Below, one piece after another: positions 25,323-35,232 of a DNA stretch of 64,000 nucleotides (position 1 is the first letter of the stretch; each line of letters begins with the position of its first letter). The position numbers and the translations under genes are program-made. Below the pieces are notes generated by a model. It searched no databases. It had not been told where the DNA came from and saw nothing but the letters and a program-made list of their open reading frames with translations. The stretch comes from Achromobacter deleyi (GTDB taxonomy: Bacteria > Pseudomonadota > Gammaproteobacteria > Burkholderiales > Burkholderiaceae_B). The stretch spans positions 310,001 through 374,000 of the forward strand of contig NZ_CADIJO010000004.1 in assembly GCF_902859705.1 (NCBI RefSeq). The letters run 5' to 3'.

Positions 25323-26173
25323 TCGCGGAACTCCGGCGCCCAGTGCAGCAGCCGCCGTTCCAGCCAGGTTACGCAATACACCAGCGCGATGCCGACGATG
25401 GACAGCAGCGTGACGGCTGCGAACATGTCGGTGGCGTTCAGGGTCGCCAGCGCGGTGATCATCAAATAGCCCATGCCGGTGGTCGAGCCGACGAACTCGG
25501 CCAGCACCACGCCGATGAGCGCGAAACTGATGGCGTTGGGCAGCGCCGCGAAGGTCCAGGCCGCTGCCGTGGGAATGCGCACGCGCCACAGGATCTGCCG
25601 CGGCGATCCGCCCAGCGTGCGGCAGAAGTCGACCAGCTCGCGTTCGACGCTGCGTCCGCCCTTGTAGGTGTTGAAGAACACCAGAAAGAACACCACGAAC
25701 CACGACGTCACCACCTTGGACGCCAGGCCCAGGCCGAAGAACATGGTGATCAGCGGTACGAAGGCAATGCGCGGCATCGAGTTGAACGCCACGATGAAGG
25801 GGTTGAAGACGTCGGCCAGAAAGCGGCTGCGGCTGAGCGTCATGCCGACGATGAAGCCGCTGCCTACGCCCACCACCAGCCCCACCAGCGTGGCCTGCAG
25901 CGTCAGCCACAGGTGCGGCCAGACCGAGCGCGGGCCGGGTTGCAGCCATTCCCAGAGCCGCACGGCCACGCGCGATGGCTGGCTGATGAAGAAGGGGTCG
26001 AACAGGGTGTTCTGGGTGAACCACGGAATGCGCGTCAGCGTTTCCCACGAACCCAGGATGACGGCAAGAATCAGCACCTGCCACAACGTGATGCGCACGC
26101 GCCGTGCGGCGCTGGCGCGGCGGTCCAGCCGCAGCTGGTCCTGCAGGGAATCGGCGATAGGGGTAGCGTTCAT
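25319..26173 (-). CDS. ABC transporter permease, SsuC/TauC-like
   Basis: 284 residues, about six membrane segments, with the EAA-type loop (ELVDFCRTLGGSPRQILWRVRIP) near the middle, as in nitrate/sulfonate/taurine permeases. The ATG at 26173 is preferred; upstream codons overlap the ATPase gene. It partners the ATPase 7 bp upstream and the periplasmic protein at 26951. Confidence 0.9.
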   Translation of the reverse strand: MNATPIADSLQDQLRLDRRASAARRVRITLWQVLILAVILGSWETLTRIPWFTQNTLFDPFFISQPSRVAVRLWEWLQPGPRSVWPHLWLTLQATLVGLVVGVGSGFIVGMTLSRSRFLADVFNPFIVAFNSMPRIAFVPLITMFFGLGLASKVVTSWFVVFFLVFFNTYKGGRSVERELVDFCRTLGGSPRQILWRVRIPTAAAWTFAALPNAISFALIGVVLAEFVGSTTGMGYLMITALATLNATDMFAAVTLLSIVGIALVYCVTWLERRLLHWAPEFRE

Positions 26174-26180
26174 GGAAGAC

Positions 26181-26951
26181 CTAGGCGGCGGCGCGGAACT
26201 GCTGGCCCAGCACGCTCCAGAGGCTTTGCACGTGGGTGACGAACTGCGGCGTTTCGCGCACGGTGAAGACGTCGCGCGGATGCGGAATGCGGATGCGCTC
26301 ATCCAGCAGCACGCGGCTGGGCGGGCCGGACAGCACCACCACCCGGTCCGACAGCAAAATGGCTTCGTCTAGGTCGTGCGTGACCAGCACCACGGTCTGG
26401 CCCAGCTTGCGCCAGATTTCCATCAGCTCGCGGTGCAGGTGGGTCTTGGTGTGCGTATCCAGGGCGCCAAAGGGTTCGTCCAGCAGCAGGATGCGCGGTT
26501 CCACTGCCAGGCTCATCAACAGCGCCACGCGGCGCCGCATGCCGCCCGACAGCTGGTGCGGAAAGGCGTCGGCAAAGGCCGTCAGGTGGCCCAGCTCAAG
26601 CAGCTCGGCCACGCGGCTGGCGATGCGGGCCGGCGGCACGCCCTGGAATTTCAGGCCCAGGGCCACGTTCTTTTTCACGCTGAACCACGGCAGCAGCGTG
26701 TCTTTCTGGAAGATGTAGCCCAGCGCGGGCGGCACCTGGCCGTCGACTACGCGGCCATCGACCCGGATCTGGCCCGTGGTGGGCGGCAGAAAGCCGGCAA
26801 TCATGTTCAGCAGCGTGCTCTTGCCACAGCCGGACGGGCCGACGATGGACACGAACTCGCCCGCGGCGATGTCCAGGCTGACCTCGCCCACCGCGTGGGT
26901 CGTGCCCTGGCGCGACTGGTAGGCCTTGCCGACCCTGTCCAGCGTAATCAT
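26181..26951 (-). CDS. ABC transporter ATP-binding protein, SsuB/TauB-like
   Basis: 256 residues with all ABC motifs: Walker A GPSGCGKST, signature LSGGMRRRV, Walker B ILLLDEPFGALD and switch His in VLVTHDLDEA. The ATG at 26951 overlaps the stop of the binding-protein gene by one base, so translation is coupled. It belongs to the nitrate/sulfonate/taurine importer family; cargo cannot be told from the ATPase. Confidence 0.92.
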   Translation of the reverse strand: MITLDRVGKAYQSRQGTTHAVGEVSLDIAAGEFVSIVGPSGCGKSTLLNMIAGFLPPTTGQIRVDGRVVDGQVPPALGYIFQKDTLLPWFSVKKNVALGLKFQGVPPARIASRVAELLELGHLTAFADAFPHQLSGGMRRRVALLMSLAVEPRILLLDEPFGALDTHTKTHLHRELMEIWRKLGQTVVLVTHDLDEAILLSDRVVVLSGPPSRVLLDERIRIPHPRDVFTVRETPQFVTHVQSLWSVLGQQFRAAA

Positions 26952-28009
26952 CAAAGCCCCCGCGCCTTGCGCACGAAGCTCATGTCGACGCACTTGGCGT
27001 AGGGCACGGTCTTGATCTCGTCGTTCGAGAACTGGCGGCCGTCGCCCATGATGGCCGTCATGCGGTCATAGGCGTCCTGGGTGATCACGTTGTCCTTGAG
27101 GAACACGGTTTCCTGGTACACGCCCAGCGTCTTCTCGATGGCGGCGCGCGGAAAGGCGTTCAGGTAGTCGTCGTAGATGGCGTCGGCCACGGCGGCGGCG
27201 CTATTGCCCGAAATGAAGTCCTGCGCCCGCACCAGCGCGGTCACGAAGGCCTGCACGGTTTCCGGGCGCTTCTGGATGGTGTCCTGCAGCGTCAGCGCGG
27301 CAATGCCGGGCACGTCGCCGCCCATGAATTCGTTCCACGAGCTTTCCGTGGTGGCATCGAAAATGGGCACGCCCCAGCCTTCCTGGCGGGCCTGTTCCAT
27401 CATCGACATGGTCGCCATGCTGGCCGACACCGACCCCGTCTTCAGGGCGCCCAGCATGGTGGCCAGGTCGCCCAGGGGGCGGATATCGACCTTGTCGGCC
27501 ACGCCGGCCTTCTGCATCAGGTACAGCGCCATCAGCCAGGTGCTGGACTGCGGCTGGGTCGCGCCCACGCGCTTGCCGGCCAGGTCTTTCAGCGACTTGA
27601 TCTTGCCGTTGTCGAAGTCTTCGCGGCGCACGATGACGTTGGCATAGGTGAGCTTGCGGTCAAAGCCGAACACCAGCGTGGCGGGCTTGCCGGCCAGGGT
27701 CAGCGCGGGGGCTGCCGTGGCGGCGGTGGCGCCGAACGCGATCTGGCCGGCGGCCAGCAACTGGTTGGTGCGCGGGCCGCTTTGCGAGTTCAGGTATTCG
27801 ACTTCCAGGCCGGCATCGCCGAAATAGCCCTTCTTGAGCGCCACGTAGCCCGCGGCAAAGAACGGGTCGATGCTGCCCTGGCCGTAGACGACGCGGCCCA
27901 GCTTGGGCTGGGCAAAGGCCACGCGGCCATCGAGCAGGCTGACGCCGGCAAGCGCGCCGGCAGCGGCCAGCACACGGCGGCGGGTGGTGAAGTCAGGGCG
28001 ATTGCGCAT
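26951..28009 (-). CDS. ABC substrate-binding protein, NMT1/SsuA-like
   Basis: 352 residues with a Tat-like signal (TTRRRVLAAAGALAGVSLL, cleavage after AFA), so periplasmic. The mature protein begins with the family block GRVVYGQGSIDPFFAAGYVALKKGYF of NMT1/THI5-like and sulfonate binding proteins (PF09084). First gene of a four-gene operon with ATPase, permease and an SDR. Candidate cargos include aromatic, sulfonated or pyrimidine compounds; nothing in the sequence settles it. Confidence 0.88.
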   Translation of the reverse strand: MRNRPDFTTRRRVLAAAGALAGVSLLDGRVAFAQPKLGRVVYGQGSIDPFFAAGYVALKKGYFGDAGLEVEYLNSQSGPRTNQLLAAGQIAFGATAATAAPALTLAGKPATLVFGFDRKLTYANVIVRREDFDNGKIKSLKDLAGKRVGATQPQSSTWLMALYLMQKAGVADKVDIRPLGDLATMLGALKTGSVSASMATMSMMEQARQEGWGVPIFDATTESSWNEFMGGDVPGIAALTLQDTIQKRPETVQAFVTALVRAQDFISGNSAAAVADAIYDDYLNAFPRAAIEKTLGVYQETVFLKDNVITQDAYDRMTAIMGDGRQFSNDEIKTVPYAKCVDMSFVRKARGL

Positions 28010-28081
28010 GTCATCCTCGGCGTTGATTGGGTTGCAGCTGTTTGGCGAAACAATACCGCAGCGATTCCGGTCCAACAATGG

Positions 28082-28135
28082 AAAACGCCCGGTCGCCCGG
28101 GCGTTTTGCTGGCGCCGCACGCGGCAAGCGTGCGG
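28082..28135 (-). terminator. Terminator downstream of topB
   Basis: A perfect stem AAAACGCCCGG (28082-28092) / CCGGGCGTTTT (28097-28107), loop TCGC, gives a U-run on the minus strand. A second stem CCGCACGC (28115-28122) / GCGTGCGG (28128-28135) stands between it and the topB stop. Together they separate topB from the ABC operon downstream. Confidence 0.8.
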
Positions 28136-28147
28136 TGCGTCGGGGGC

Positions 28148-30802
28148 CTAGGCCGCCGTCTTCTTGGGGGCGGCCTTCTTCACCGCTTTCTTGACGGCGG
28201 TCTTGGCTGCCGTCTTGGTCGCGGTCTTGGTGGCGGCCTTTTTCACCGCCGCCTTCTTGGCCGGGGCCTTCTTCGCGGCGGTCTTGGCTGCCGTCTTGGT
28301 GGCGGTCTTCGTTGCCGTCTTGGCCGGCGCGCGGCCGCGGCCGGGTTTCTCCGGACGCGGTTCGAACTCGAAGCCGATCTTGCCGTCGGGCTGGCGCACC
28401 AGGAAAGCCTTGAACTTGCGGTTGGTGCGGCTGGACACGAAGCCGTCGAGCAAGTCGGTGCGGCCGTCGGTCAGCAGCTTTTCCATCTGCTCGCGCGAGA
28501 TTTCCTGCTGCAGGATGACCTTGCCCGATCGGAAGTCGCAGCTCTTTTCAGGGCCGACCGACTTCTCGCAGACATAGCTCATGCCGTGCTCGAACACCCG
28601 CGACTGGCACTTGGGGCAGTTGCCCACCGGCGTGTGGCCCGAGAAATCCACCGCTTCGTTGTCGTCTTCGTCGTTCTGGCCGAAGTCGAATTCCAGCTTG
28701 AATTCGTCGCTGATGCGCAAAATGGCGGCGAACGGCCGGCCCATCTTGCTGATGAAGCCTTGCAGCGGACCGATTTCGCGCTTGGCCAGCAATTCCTCGA
28801 CTTCCGGAATCTCAAACGTGCGTCCGCCCGGGTGCTTGCCGATCGAGAAGTCGCAGTTGGTGCAGGCGTAACGGCGGTAGTTTTCCTTGACCACGTTGCC
28901 GCACTTGGGGCACGGCGTCTGCAGCGTGGCGTAGTCGCCGGGCACCGTGTCGCGCTCGTATTCCTTGGCGCGCTTGACGATCACCTGGGTCATCTGGGCG
29001 ATCTCGCGCATGAACGCCTGGCGGTCCAGCGCGCCCTGCTCGATCTGCTTGAGCTTGTGTTCCCATTCGCCGGTCAGTTCGGGCGAGGTCAGTTCCGACA
29101 CGTCCAGGCCCGACAGCAGCGTCATCAGCTGGCGCGCCTTGGCGGTGGGCACCAGGTCGCGGCCTTCGCGGCGCAGGTAGACCTCGTTGAGCAGGCCTTC
29201 GATGATGGCGGCGCGGGTGGCCGGCGTGCCCAGGCCGCGCTCGGACATGGCCTCGCGCAGTTCCTCGTCGTCCACCAGCTTGCCGGCCCCTTCCATGGCC
29301 GACAGCAGCGTGCCTTCGTTAAAGCGCGCCGGCGGCTTGGTGGTCAGGCCCACGGCTTCGACGTCTTCGGTGCGCACGGTCTCGCCGTCGCCCACCGGCA
29401 CCAGGTTGGCATCCTCGCCCTGGGCTTCCTTGCCATAGACGGCCAGCCAGCCCGGGTTGACCAGCACCTTGCCGTCCGTGCGGAAGCGGTGGCCCTGCAC
29501 TTCGGTCAGGCGGGTGGTGACGCGGTATTCGGCTGCGGGGAAGAACACGGCCAAAAAGCGCTTGAGCACCAGGTCGTACAGCTTGGCCTCGGCTTCGCTC
29601 AGGTCGTGCGGGATCTGCAGCGTGGGGATGATGGCAAAGTGATCCGACACCTTCTTGTTGTCGAAGATGCGGCGGTTCGGCTTGACCCAGTGCTGGCTGA
29701 CCACGGTTTCGGCGTGGCGCGACAGGCCGCCCACGGCGTTCGAGCCGCCCTTGGCCAGCGCCCGCATGGTTTCCTGCACCGTGGCGATGTAGTCCTCGGG
29801 CAGGTAGCGCGAATCGGTACGCGGGTAGGTCAGCGCCTTGTGGCGTTCGTACAGGGTCTGGGCCAGCGCCAGCGTGGTCTTGGCCGAAAAGCCGAAACGG
29901 CCGTTGGCTTCGCGCTGCAGCGAGGTCAGGTCGTACAGGGCCGGCGACATCTGGGTCGACGGCTTGGATTCTTCGGTGACGCTGCCCGGCTGCTCGCGGC
30001 AGGCGGCCACCACGCTCTGGGCGGCGGCCTGCGACCACAGGCGCGATTCGCGCTTTTCAGGGTCGCGGTCGTCTTTCTTGAAATCCGGGTCGATCCAGCG
30101 GCCTTCGTACAGGCCGGCGGCCGCCACGAAGGTGGCGCGCACTTCCCAGTAGTCGCGCGGCACGAAGCGGCGGATGCGCTCTTCGCGCTCGGCCACGATC
30201 GCCAGCGTGGGGGTCTGCACCCGGCCCACCGGCGTCTTGAAAAAGCCGCCGTCCTTGCTGTTGAAGGCGGTCATGGCGCGCGTGCCGTTGATGCCCACCA
30301 GCCAGTCGGCTTCGGCGCGCGAGCGCGCGGCGGCCTCCAGCGGCTTGAGCTGGCTGTCGTCGCGCAGGTTGGCGAAGGCCTCGCGGATGGCGGCCTGCGT
30401 CATCGATTGCAGCCACAGGCGCTGGATCGGCTTTTTCACGCCAGCGTACTGAATGATGTAGCGGAAGATCAGTTCGCCTTCTCGTCCCGCGTCACAGGCG
30501 TTGATGATGGCATCGACGTCCTTGCGCTTGGCCAGGCGGACCAGCAGCTTCAGGCGCTCGGCCGACTTCTTGTCGGTCGGGCCCAGTTCGAATTCAGGCG
30601 GAATCACGGGCAGGTGCGTGAAGCTCCACTTTCCCTTGACCGGATCGTTGGGCGCGACCAGGCTCAGCAAATGGCCTATGCTGGACGCGAGTACGTAACG
30701 TTCGCTTTCAAAATAGTCGCCCTCGCGCGCAAAGCCTCCCAAGGCGCGTGATATATCAAGGGCCACCGAGGGCTTCTCGGCAATAATCAGCGTTTTATTC
30801 AT
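28148..30802 (-). CDS. topB: DNA topoisomerase III with a Lys/Ala-rich tail
   Basis: 884 residues, type IA topoisomerase. N-terminal Toprim (MNKTLIIAEKPSVALDISRA, acidic DAGREGELI) and catalytic tyrosine in TYPRTDSRYL. Two C-terminal zinc-finger-like modules follow (CPKCGN...CTNCDF and CPKCQS...). The last 65 or so residues are a histone-H1-like low-complexity tail of repeated KTA/KKA units (28151-28340), likely to add DNA affinity. The enzyme decatenates DNA and resolves recombination intermediates. The ATG at 30802 is the family start. Divergent by 62 bp from the DUF2157 gene. Confidence 0.96.
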   Translation of the reverse strand: MNKTLIIAEKPSVALDISRALGGFAREGDYFESERYVLASSIGHLLSLVAPNDPVKGKWSFTHLPVIPPEFELGPTDKKSAERLKLLVRLAKRKDVDAIINACDAGREGELIFRYIIQYAGVKKPIQRLWLQSMTQAAIREAFANLRDDSQLKPLEAAARSRAEADWLVGINGTRAMTAFNSKDGGFFKTPVGRVQTPTLAIVAEREERIRRFVPRDYWEVRATFVAAAGLYEGRWIDPDFKKDDRDPEKRESRLWSQAAAQSVVAACREQPGSVTEESKPSTQMSPALYDLTSLQREANGRFGFSAKTTLALAQTLYERHKALTYPRTDSRYLPEDYIATVQETMRALAKGGSNAVGGLSRHAETVVSQHWVKPNRRIFDNKKVSDHFAIIPTLQIPHDLSEAEAKLYDLVLKRFLAVFFPAAEYRVTTRLTEVQGHRFRTDGKVLVNPGWLAVYGKEAQGEDANLVPVGDGETVRTEDVEAVGLTTKPPARFNEGTLLSAMEGAGKLVDDEELREAMSERGLGTPATRAAIIEGLLNEVYLRREGRDLVPTAKARQLMTLLSGLDVSELTSPELTGEWEHKLKQIEQGALDRQAFMREIAQMTQVIVKRAKEYERDTVPGDYATLQTPCPKCGNVVKENYRRYACTNCDFSIGKHPGGRTFEIPEVEELLAKREIGPLQGFISKMGRPFAAILRISDEFKLEFDFGQNDEDDNEAVDFSGHTPVGNCPKCQSRVFEHGMSYVCEKSVGPEKSCDFRSGKVILQQEISREQMEKLLTDGRTDLLDGFVSSRTNRKFKAFLVRQPDGKIGFEFEPRPEKPGRGRAPAKTATKTATKTAAKTAAKKAPAKKAAVKKAATKTATKTAAKTAVKKAVKKAAPKKTAA

Positions 30803-30864
30803 GTGTATCCAGTGGCGGTAGTCCCGCCTTAGTAGCGCGGATAATAAGATCGGAGATTCGCCAG

Positions 30865-33492
30865 ATGCAAGTCGGCACTGAAAGACAAGCGGGATCCGAA
30901 CTGCACGCTTGGCGTCAATTTCTGGCGCGAAGCACGCTGTGGCTGGGCGTTTTGCTGCTCGGCAGCGCCGCCGTCTGCTGGGTGGCGGCCAACTGGCAAG
31001 ACATGACAAAAGTGCAGCGCTTTGCCGGCGTGCAAGGCCTTTTGGCCGTCAGCGCGCTGGTGGCCGCCTGGTCCGGACTGCGCCTTCGCGGCACCCCGGG
31101 CGTGCGCCGCAGCATTCCCGGCGCCCTGCTGGCTTTGGCGGGCATGTTGCTCGGCGCCCTGCTCGCGTTATTAGGCCAAACTTACCAGACTGGCGCCGAT
31201 ACCTGGGAATTGTTCGCCTGGTGGGCGGTCCTGCTGCTGCCCTGGGCGCTGGCCGCCGCCAGCCAGGCCGTCTGGCTGCTGTGGGCGCTGGTCATGAACG
31301 TGGCGCTGGTCCTGTGGCTGGGCGAACGCGCCTTCAACGGGTGGCTGATCCTGGGCGGGCCGGGCCTGGTCAGCCTGTTCGTGGCGGGGTTGAACCTGCT
31401 CATGCTGCTGGGCTGGGAAATCGCCGCCCGCCGCTGGCGCGCCAGCACACTCGTCGGGCCGCGGGTCCTGGCCGCGCTGGTGATCGGCGTGCTGGTCTCG
31501 GCGCGGATGGTCGGCGATTTCATCTTCGGCGGTTCCAACGCCACCAACGGCATCGCCTGGCTGGCCGTCACGCTGGGCCTGGGTTTCTACTATCAGCGCG
31601 GTCGGCGCGACCTGGTCATCCTGGCCATGCTGGCCGCCGGCGTCATCTGCGTGACACTGCCGATCGTGGGCGAATGGCTGATGCGCCTGGAACCCGGCGT
31701 CTGGGCGGCCCTGCCCCTGGCGGCGCTGCTGATCGCCGAAGCCGTCTTGGCGGCCCGCTGGCTGCGCAGCCTGGCCGCCCAGTCGCCACAAGCAGCCGTG
31801 GCGCCCGCGGACGCCGAGCCTGCCGCCGCCTCGGCCGGCAACGCGGTCGACCCCGCCGAGGCGGGCGAACCCGTCGCCCAGGTGACCCCGCCCGCCGTGC
31901 CGCATACCGAACCGCCCTGGTACGTGCAGTGCCTGCTGGGCCTGAGTGCCTGGCTGGCGACGCTGCTGCTGCTGGTGTTCGTGGCGTTCTCCGGCGTGAT
32001 CAATTCAGAGGAAGGCGCGCTGATCGCCGGGCTGGTGCTGTGCGCGGCCGGCGTGGCGGTGCTGCGCAGCGACGCCGGGCCGTTCTGGCGCCAGTGCGGC
32101 ACGGCCATGGCCTTTGCGGGGCAGATCCTCATCATCTACGGCATGTCCAGCTCGGCCTCGTTCGTCAATGCGTGCCTGTTCGTGTTGCTGCTGGCCACCG
32201 CGGTCTACGTGCTGGGGCCGGACGTGATCCTGCGCTTTCTCAGCGGCCTGCTCATCGCCATGGCCGGCGCCGGCCTGATCTGGCGCGGTCTGGCGCCTGA
32301 ACTGATACGCCGCGACATGCTGGACGCCCTGCTGGACTTCGACATGGCGCATGCCGCCTTCGTCTGGCTGCCCATCGCGGTGACCGGGGCCTGGGCCACG
32401 GCGGTGCTCCTGACCGTCAGCCATCGCCTGGGCGGCAAGCGCAGCCACGCGCTGCAACCGCTGGCCTGGGCTTTCCTGCTGTCGGTGCAAGGCATGGTCT
32501 GGCTGGCCAGCGGCCTGTCGGTGCTGCAGCTGCCGGCCATGTGGCAGGTCAATGCGCCGACCGCGGTGCTGGTGTGCGCGGGCGCGTTGCTGCCCGCGGC
32601 CGCGGCCCTGGCGGTGCTGTGGCCGCGCCGTCGCCTGCTGACGGCCGGCGTGACCGTTGGCGTGCCCATTGCCTTGTTGCTGCTGGCGCTGTTCTGGCTG
32701 CCGAGCCCCGGCGTGGGCTTTGCGCTGGCCTGGCTGTTGCTGGGCTTTGGCCTGAACCAGCCGCGGGTGGCGCTGTTCGGGGTGCTGAGCCTGCTGGCCT
32801 ACCTGGGTATCTATTATTACCAGCTGGACGTGCCGCTCTTGCAAAAGGCCCTGTGGCTGGGCGGCGCGGCCGTGCTGCTGTTCGTGCTGCGCGGCCTGGT
32901 GTGGCTGGTGCCGCGCCTGATGCGCACCCAGGCGCCGTCGCATCGCGCGCCCCTGCCGCCGGTGTCCGGCGCCCTGCGCTGGCGCACCCTGGCCATCCTG
33001 GGCGGCCTGGCGCTGGTGCTGGTGGTGGCCAACGGCGGCATCTGGCAGCGTGAAAAGCTGCTGGCCACCGGCAAGGTCGTGATCCTGGAGCTCGCCCCGG
33101 TCGACCCCCGGTCCCTGATGCAGGGCGACTACATGGCGCTCAATTTCGCCGCGGGCCGCGAAGTCACCCGGATGCGGCTGGGCGGCGAGCGCAAAGACGA
33201 CGACTCGATCATGGGCTTCGAGCCCGACGGCTACGTGATGCTGACCGCCGATGCGCGCGGCGTGTCGCAGGCCGTGCGCATCCAGCCTGATGCGCAGCCG
33301 CACGCCGATATCGAAGTGCCGTTGCGCTACCGCGTGCGCGACAACGGCGTGCGCATCGTCACCAACGCCTACTTCTTCCCCGAAGGCCAGGCCGAACGCT
33401 ATCAGGTCGCCAGGTTCGGTGAACTGCGCGTGGCCGAAAACGGCGAAGCGCTGCTGGTGCGGATGCTGGGCGAAGACTTGCAGCCGCTGTAG
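30865..33492 (+). CDS. DUF2157/DUF4401-type membrane protein with GDYXXLXY domain
   Basis: 875 residues. Residues about 15-160 match the DUF2157 type (WRQFLARSTLWLGVLLLGSA). A central membrane region of many hydrophobic segments resembles DUF4401. The C-terminal 170 residues contain QGDYMALNF, the signature of GDYXXLXY proteins, predicted to face the periplasm after one more membrane segment. These three parts are often separate genes, so this is a fusion. An Ala/Pro/Glu-rich linker (about residues 305-345) joins the first two. Function unknown; the domains occur together across proteobacteria. Confidence 0.85.
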   Translation: MQVGTERQAGSELHAWRQFLARSTLWLGVLLLGSAAVCWVAANWQDMTKVQRFAGVQGLLAVSALVAAWSGLRLRGTPGVRRSIPGALLALAGMLLGALLALLGQTYQTGADTWELFAWWAVLLLPWALAAASQAVWLLWALVMNVALVLWLGERAFNGWLILGGPGLVSLFVAGLNLLMLLGWEIAARRWRASTLVGPRVLAALVIGVLVSARMVGDFIFGGSNATNGIAWLAVTLGLGFYYQRGRRDLVILAMLAAGVICVTLPIVGEWLMRLEPGVWAALPLAALLIAEAVLAARWLRSLAAQSPQAAVAPADAEPAAASAGNAVDPAEAGEPVAQVTPPAVPHTEPPWYVQCLLGLSAWLATLLLLVFVAFSGVINSEEGALIAGLVLCAAGVAVLRSDAGPFWRQCGTAMAFAGQILIIYGMSSSASFVNACLFVLLLATAVYVLGPDVILRFLSGLLIAMAGAGLIWRGLAPELIRRDMLDALLDFDMAHAAFVWLPIAVTGAWATAVLLTVSHRLGGKRSHALQPLAWAFLLSVQGMVWLASGLSVLQLPAMWQVNAPTAVLVCAGALLPAAAALAVLWPRRRLLTAGVTVGVPIALLLLALFWLPSPGVGFALAWLLLGFGLNQPRVALFGVLSLLAYLGIYYYQLDVPLLQKALWLGGAAVLLFVLRGLVWLVPRLMRTQAPSHRAPLPPVSGALRWRTLAILGGLALVLVVANGGIWQREKLLATGKVVILELAPVDPRSLMQGDYMALNFAAGREVTRMRLGGERKDDDSIMGFEPDGYVMLTADARGVSQAVRIQPDAQPHADIEVPLRYRVRDNGVRIVTNAYFFPEGQAERYQVARFGELRVAENGEALLVRMLGEDLQPL

Positions 33493-33570
33493 CGGACGGG
33501 CCGCGGCGCCACGGCCGTCGCGGTGCAAACCCGAGCCGGCACGTACGGCGCGCGGGGGTGCCGACAGGGC

Positions 33571-34446
33571 CTAGGGAAAGCGCGCCGCCCAGCCCGCCGT
33601 GGCCTCGCGCAGAAAGGCCGCCACGTTGTCGGCCGCCAAGGGCGCAAAGCCCAAGGCGCGCCAGGCGGCCTGTAGCGACGCCAGGGGCGCGTCGATGTCG
33701 ATGGGCGGGGCTCCGTTCTGCTTGGACAGTTTCAGGCCGCTGGCGGGGTCCAGAATCAGCGGCACGTGCAGGTAGCGCACCGGGGGCAGCCCCAGCAGCC
33801 GGCCCAGCACGCGCTGGCGCGCCGTGGAACTGAGCAGATCCGCACCGCGCACCACGTCGGTCACGCCCTGGAAGCCATCATCCACCACCACCGCCAGCTG
33901 GTAGGCCCACAGGCCGTCCGCGCGCTTCAGGGCGATGTCGCCTACCGCCTGGGCCACGTCCTGCTCTTGCGGGCCCAGCCAGCGGTCGTCGAAGCGTTCC
34001 AGCCCGTCCGGCATCACCAGGCGCCAGGCGCGAGCCTCGCGGCCGGGCGGCAGGCCATGGCGGCAGGTGCCGGGATACGGGCGTTCTCCGTCCGCGCCGG
34101 GGGCGGTCTGGCCGCGCAGGGCGGAATCGGCGATTTCGCGGCGGGTGCAGCCGCAGCCGTACACCAGGCCACGGGCCGCCAGCGCATCGAAGGCCGCCTG
34201 GTAGGCGTCGCCGCGCTGCGATTGCCAGATGACGTCGCCATCCCAGTGCAGGCCCAGTGCCCGCAGCTGCTGCATGATGAATTCGGCCGCGCCCGGCACC
34301 GTGCGCGGTGTGTCCACGTCTTCGATGCGCAAGAGCCAGCGGCCGTCATGGGCGCGGGCGTCCAGCCAACTGGCCAGGGCGGCGACCAGCGACCCCGCGT
34401 GCAGCGGGCCGCTGGGGCTGGGGGCGAAGCGGCCGATGTAGGTCAC
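33571..34446 (-). CDS. gluQ: Glutamyl-Q tRNA(Asp) synthetase
   Basis: 291 residues, a truncated glutamyl-tRNA synthetase lacking the anticodon-binding domain. It attaches Glu to queuosine in tRNA(Asp). Visible: [14 protein letters not shown] (HIGH-type ATP site), the zinc-binding set [10 protein letters not shown] with a later GTCR, and KLSKQNGA (KMSKS-type). I chose GTG 34446 because the family begins a few residues before [10 protein letters not shown]; a GTG at 34503 would add 19 residues and is less likely. Convergent with the DUF2157 gene; lies 104 bp after smg on the same strand. Confidence 0.9.
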   Translation of the reverse strand: MTYIGRFAPSPSGPLHAGSLVAALASWLDARAHDGRWLLRIEDVDTPRTVPGAAEFIMQQLRALGLHWDGDVIWQSQRGDAYQAAFDALAARGLVYGCGCTRREIADSALRGQTAPGADGERPYPGTCRHGLPPGREARAWRLVMPDGLERFDDRWLGPQEQDVAQAVGDIALKRADGLWAYQLAVVVDDGFQGVTDVVRGADLLSSTARQRVLGRLLGLPPVRYLHVPLILDPASGLKLSKQNGAPPIDIDAPLASLQAAWRALGFAPLAADNVAAFLREATAGWAARFP

Positions 34447-34550
34447 GGTGCGGCGATGGGGATCAACGGAGTTGAGACGTGAAGGCGCCGCGCGCAAAGG
34501 CACGCGGCGCCTTCGAAATACAGAACCAGGCGCGGGCCGGCGCCTGTCGT

Positions 34551-35009
34551 TCAGTGCAGCAAGCGCACGCCGTCTTCGTCGAGCAGCTCTTCCAGGACCA
34601 GGTTGTCGATCTCGGCTTCCTGGCTCCAGAGAACCATGAGGGCGATGATCTTGATCTTGGACAGCGGCACGGGCGATTCCGGCGAAGCCAGGCCCCGGTC
34701 GATGACGATCTCGCGCAGCGGCGCGGGCAGCACGCCGGCCGATTCCAGGAAGGCGATGAAGCCGATGGATTCGGAACCCAGCTGCTGGTATTCGTTATCG
34801 GTGTAGATCCGGGTGCCGGTGGTGGGCGCCTGGGCGAGATCGACGCAACGTTCGGTGGTTTCGGCCAAGCCGTAAAGCCACCCGAGCGCATCGTCGATGT
34901 CTTCGTGCTCGAACCCGGCAGCGGCCAGCCGTTTGGCCAGCACGTCAGCGGCGGGACAGGCTTGCGGCGTGTAGTAATTCTCGTACAGATAAACCAGGAT
35001 ATCGAACAT
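34551..35009 (-). CDS. smg: Smg family protein (DUF494)
   Basis: 152 residues of the Smg/DUF494 family (PF04361), starting [15 protein letters not shown] and ending with the [14 protein letters not shown] tail typical of the family. Usually found in the dprA-smg-topB neighbourhood; topB lies nearby but dprA is absent, being replaced by a TRAP transporter, so the cluster has been rearranged. Molecular function unknown. The ATG at 35009 gives the standard length. Confidence 0.9.
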   Translation of the reverse strand: MFDILVYLYENYYTPQACPAADVLAKRLAAAGFEHEDIDDALGWLYGLAETTERCVDLAQAPTTGTRIYTDNEYQQLGSESIGFIAFLESAGVLPAPLREIVIDRGLASPESPVPLSKIKIIALMVLWSQEAEIDNLVLEELLDEDGVRLLH

Positions 35010-35201
35010 ATGGCGCAGTTTTGTGCCTGTTTGCACAGTCGGCCCGCATATCGGCAGACCAGCAAACATGAATTTTACTTTACGCTGATTTATTTAGCCG
35101 GGCAACCGGCGAAAAGGCGGAATGGCGCGGGCCGTCGCCGGCCCGCTACAGTCACACATTCTGCGCCTCGATGCTGACAAAATAAGCGATTCCCCTACGC
35201 C

Positions 35202-35232
35202 AGGGGCAGCCTTTGAGGGTCTGCCCCTTTTT
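35202..35232 (+). terminator. Orphan plus-strand terminator hairpin
   Basis: AGGGGCAG (35202-35209) pairs with CTGCCCCT (35221-35228) across an 11-base loop, followed by five T on the plus strand. No plus-strand gene precedes it: the flanking smg and TRAP genes are both on the minus strand. It may end a small non-coding plus-strand transcript starting within 35080-35200, or be a relic. Confidence 0.6.

Noticed and set aside
28010..28147. Thiamine (TPP) riboswitch before the NMT1-like binding protein
   Set aside because: The conserved CTGAGA and ACCTGATCTGG blocks are absent; the region is a terminator and a short leader.
27782..30751. 989-codon plus-strand open frame
   Set aside because: Antisense shadow of topB; the topB motifs on the other strand are unmistakable.
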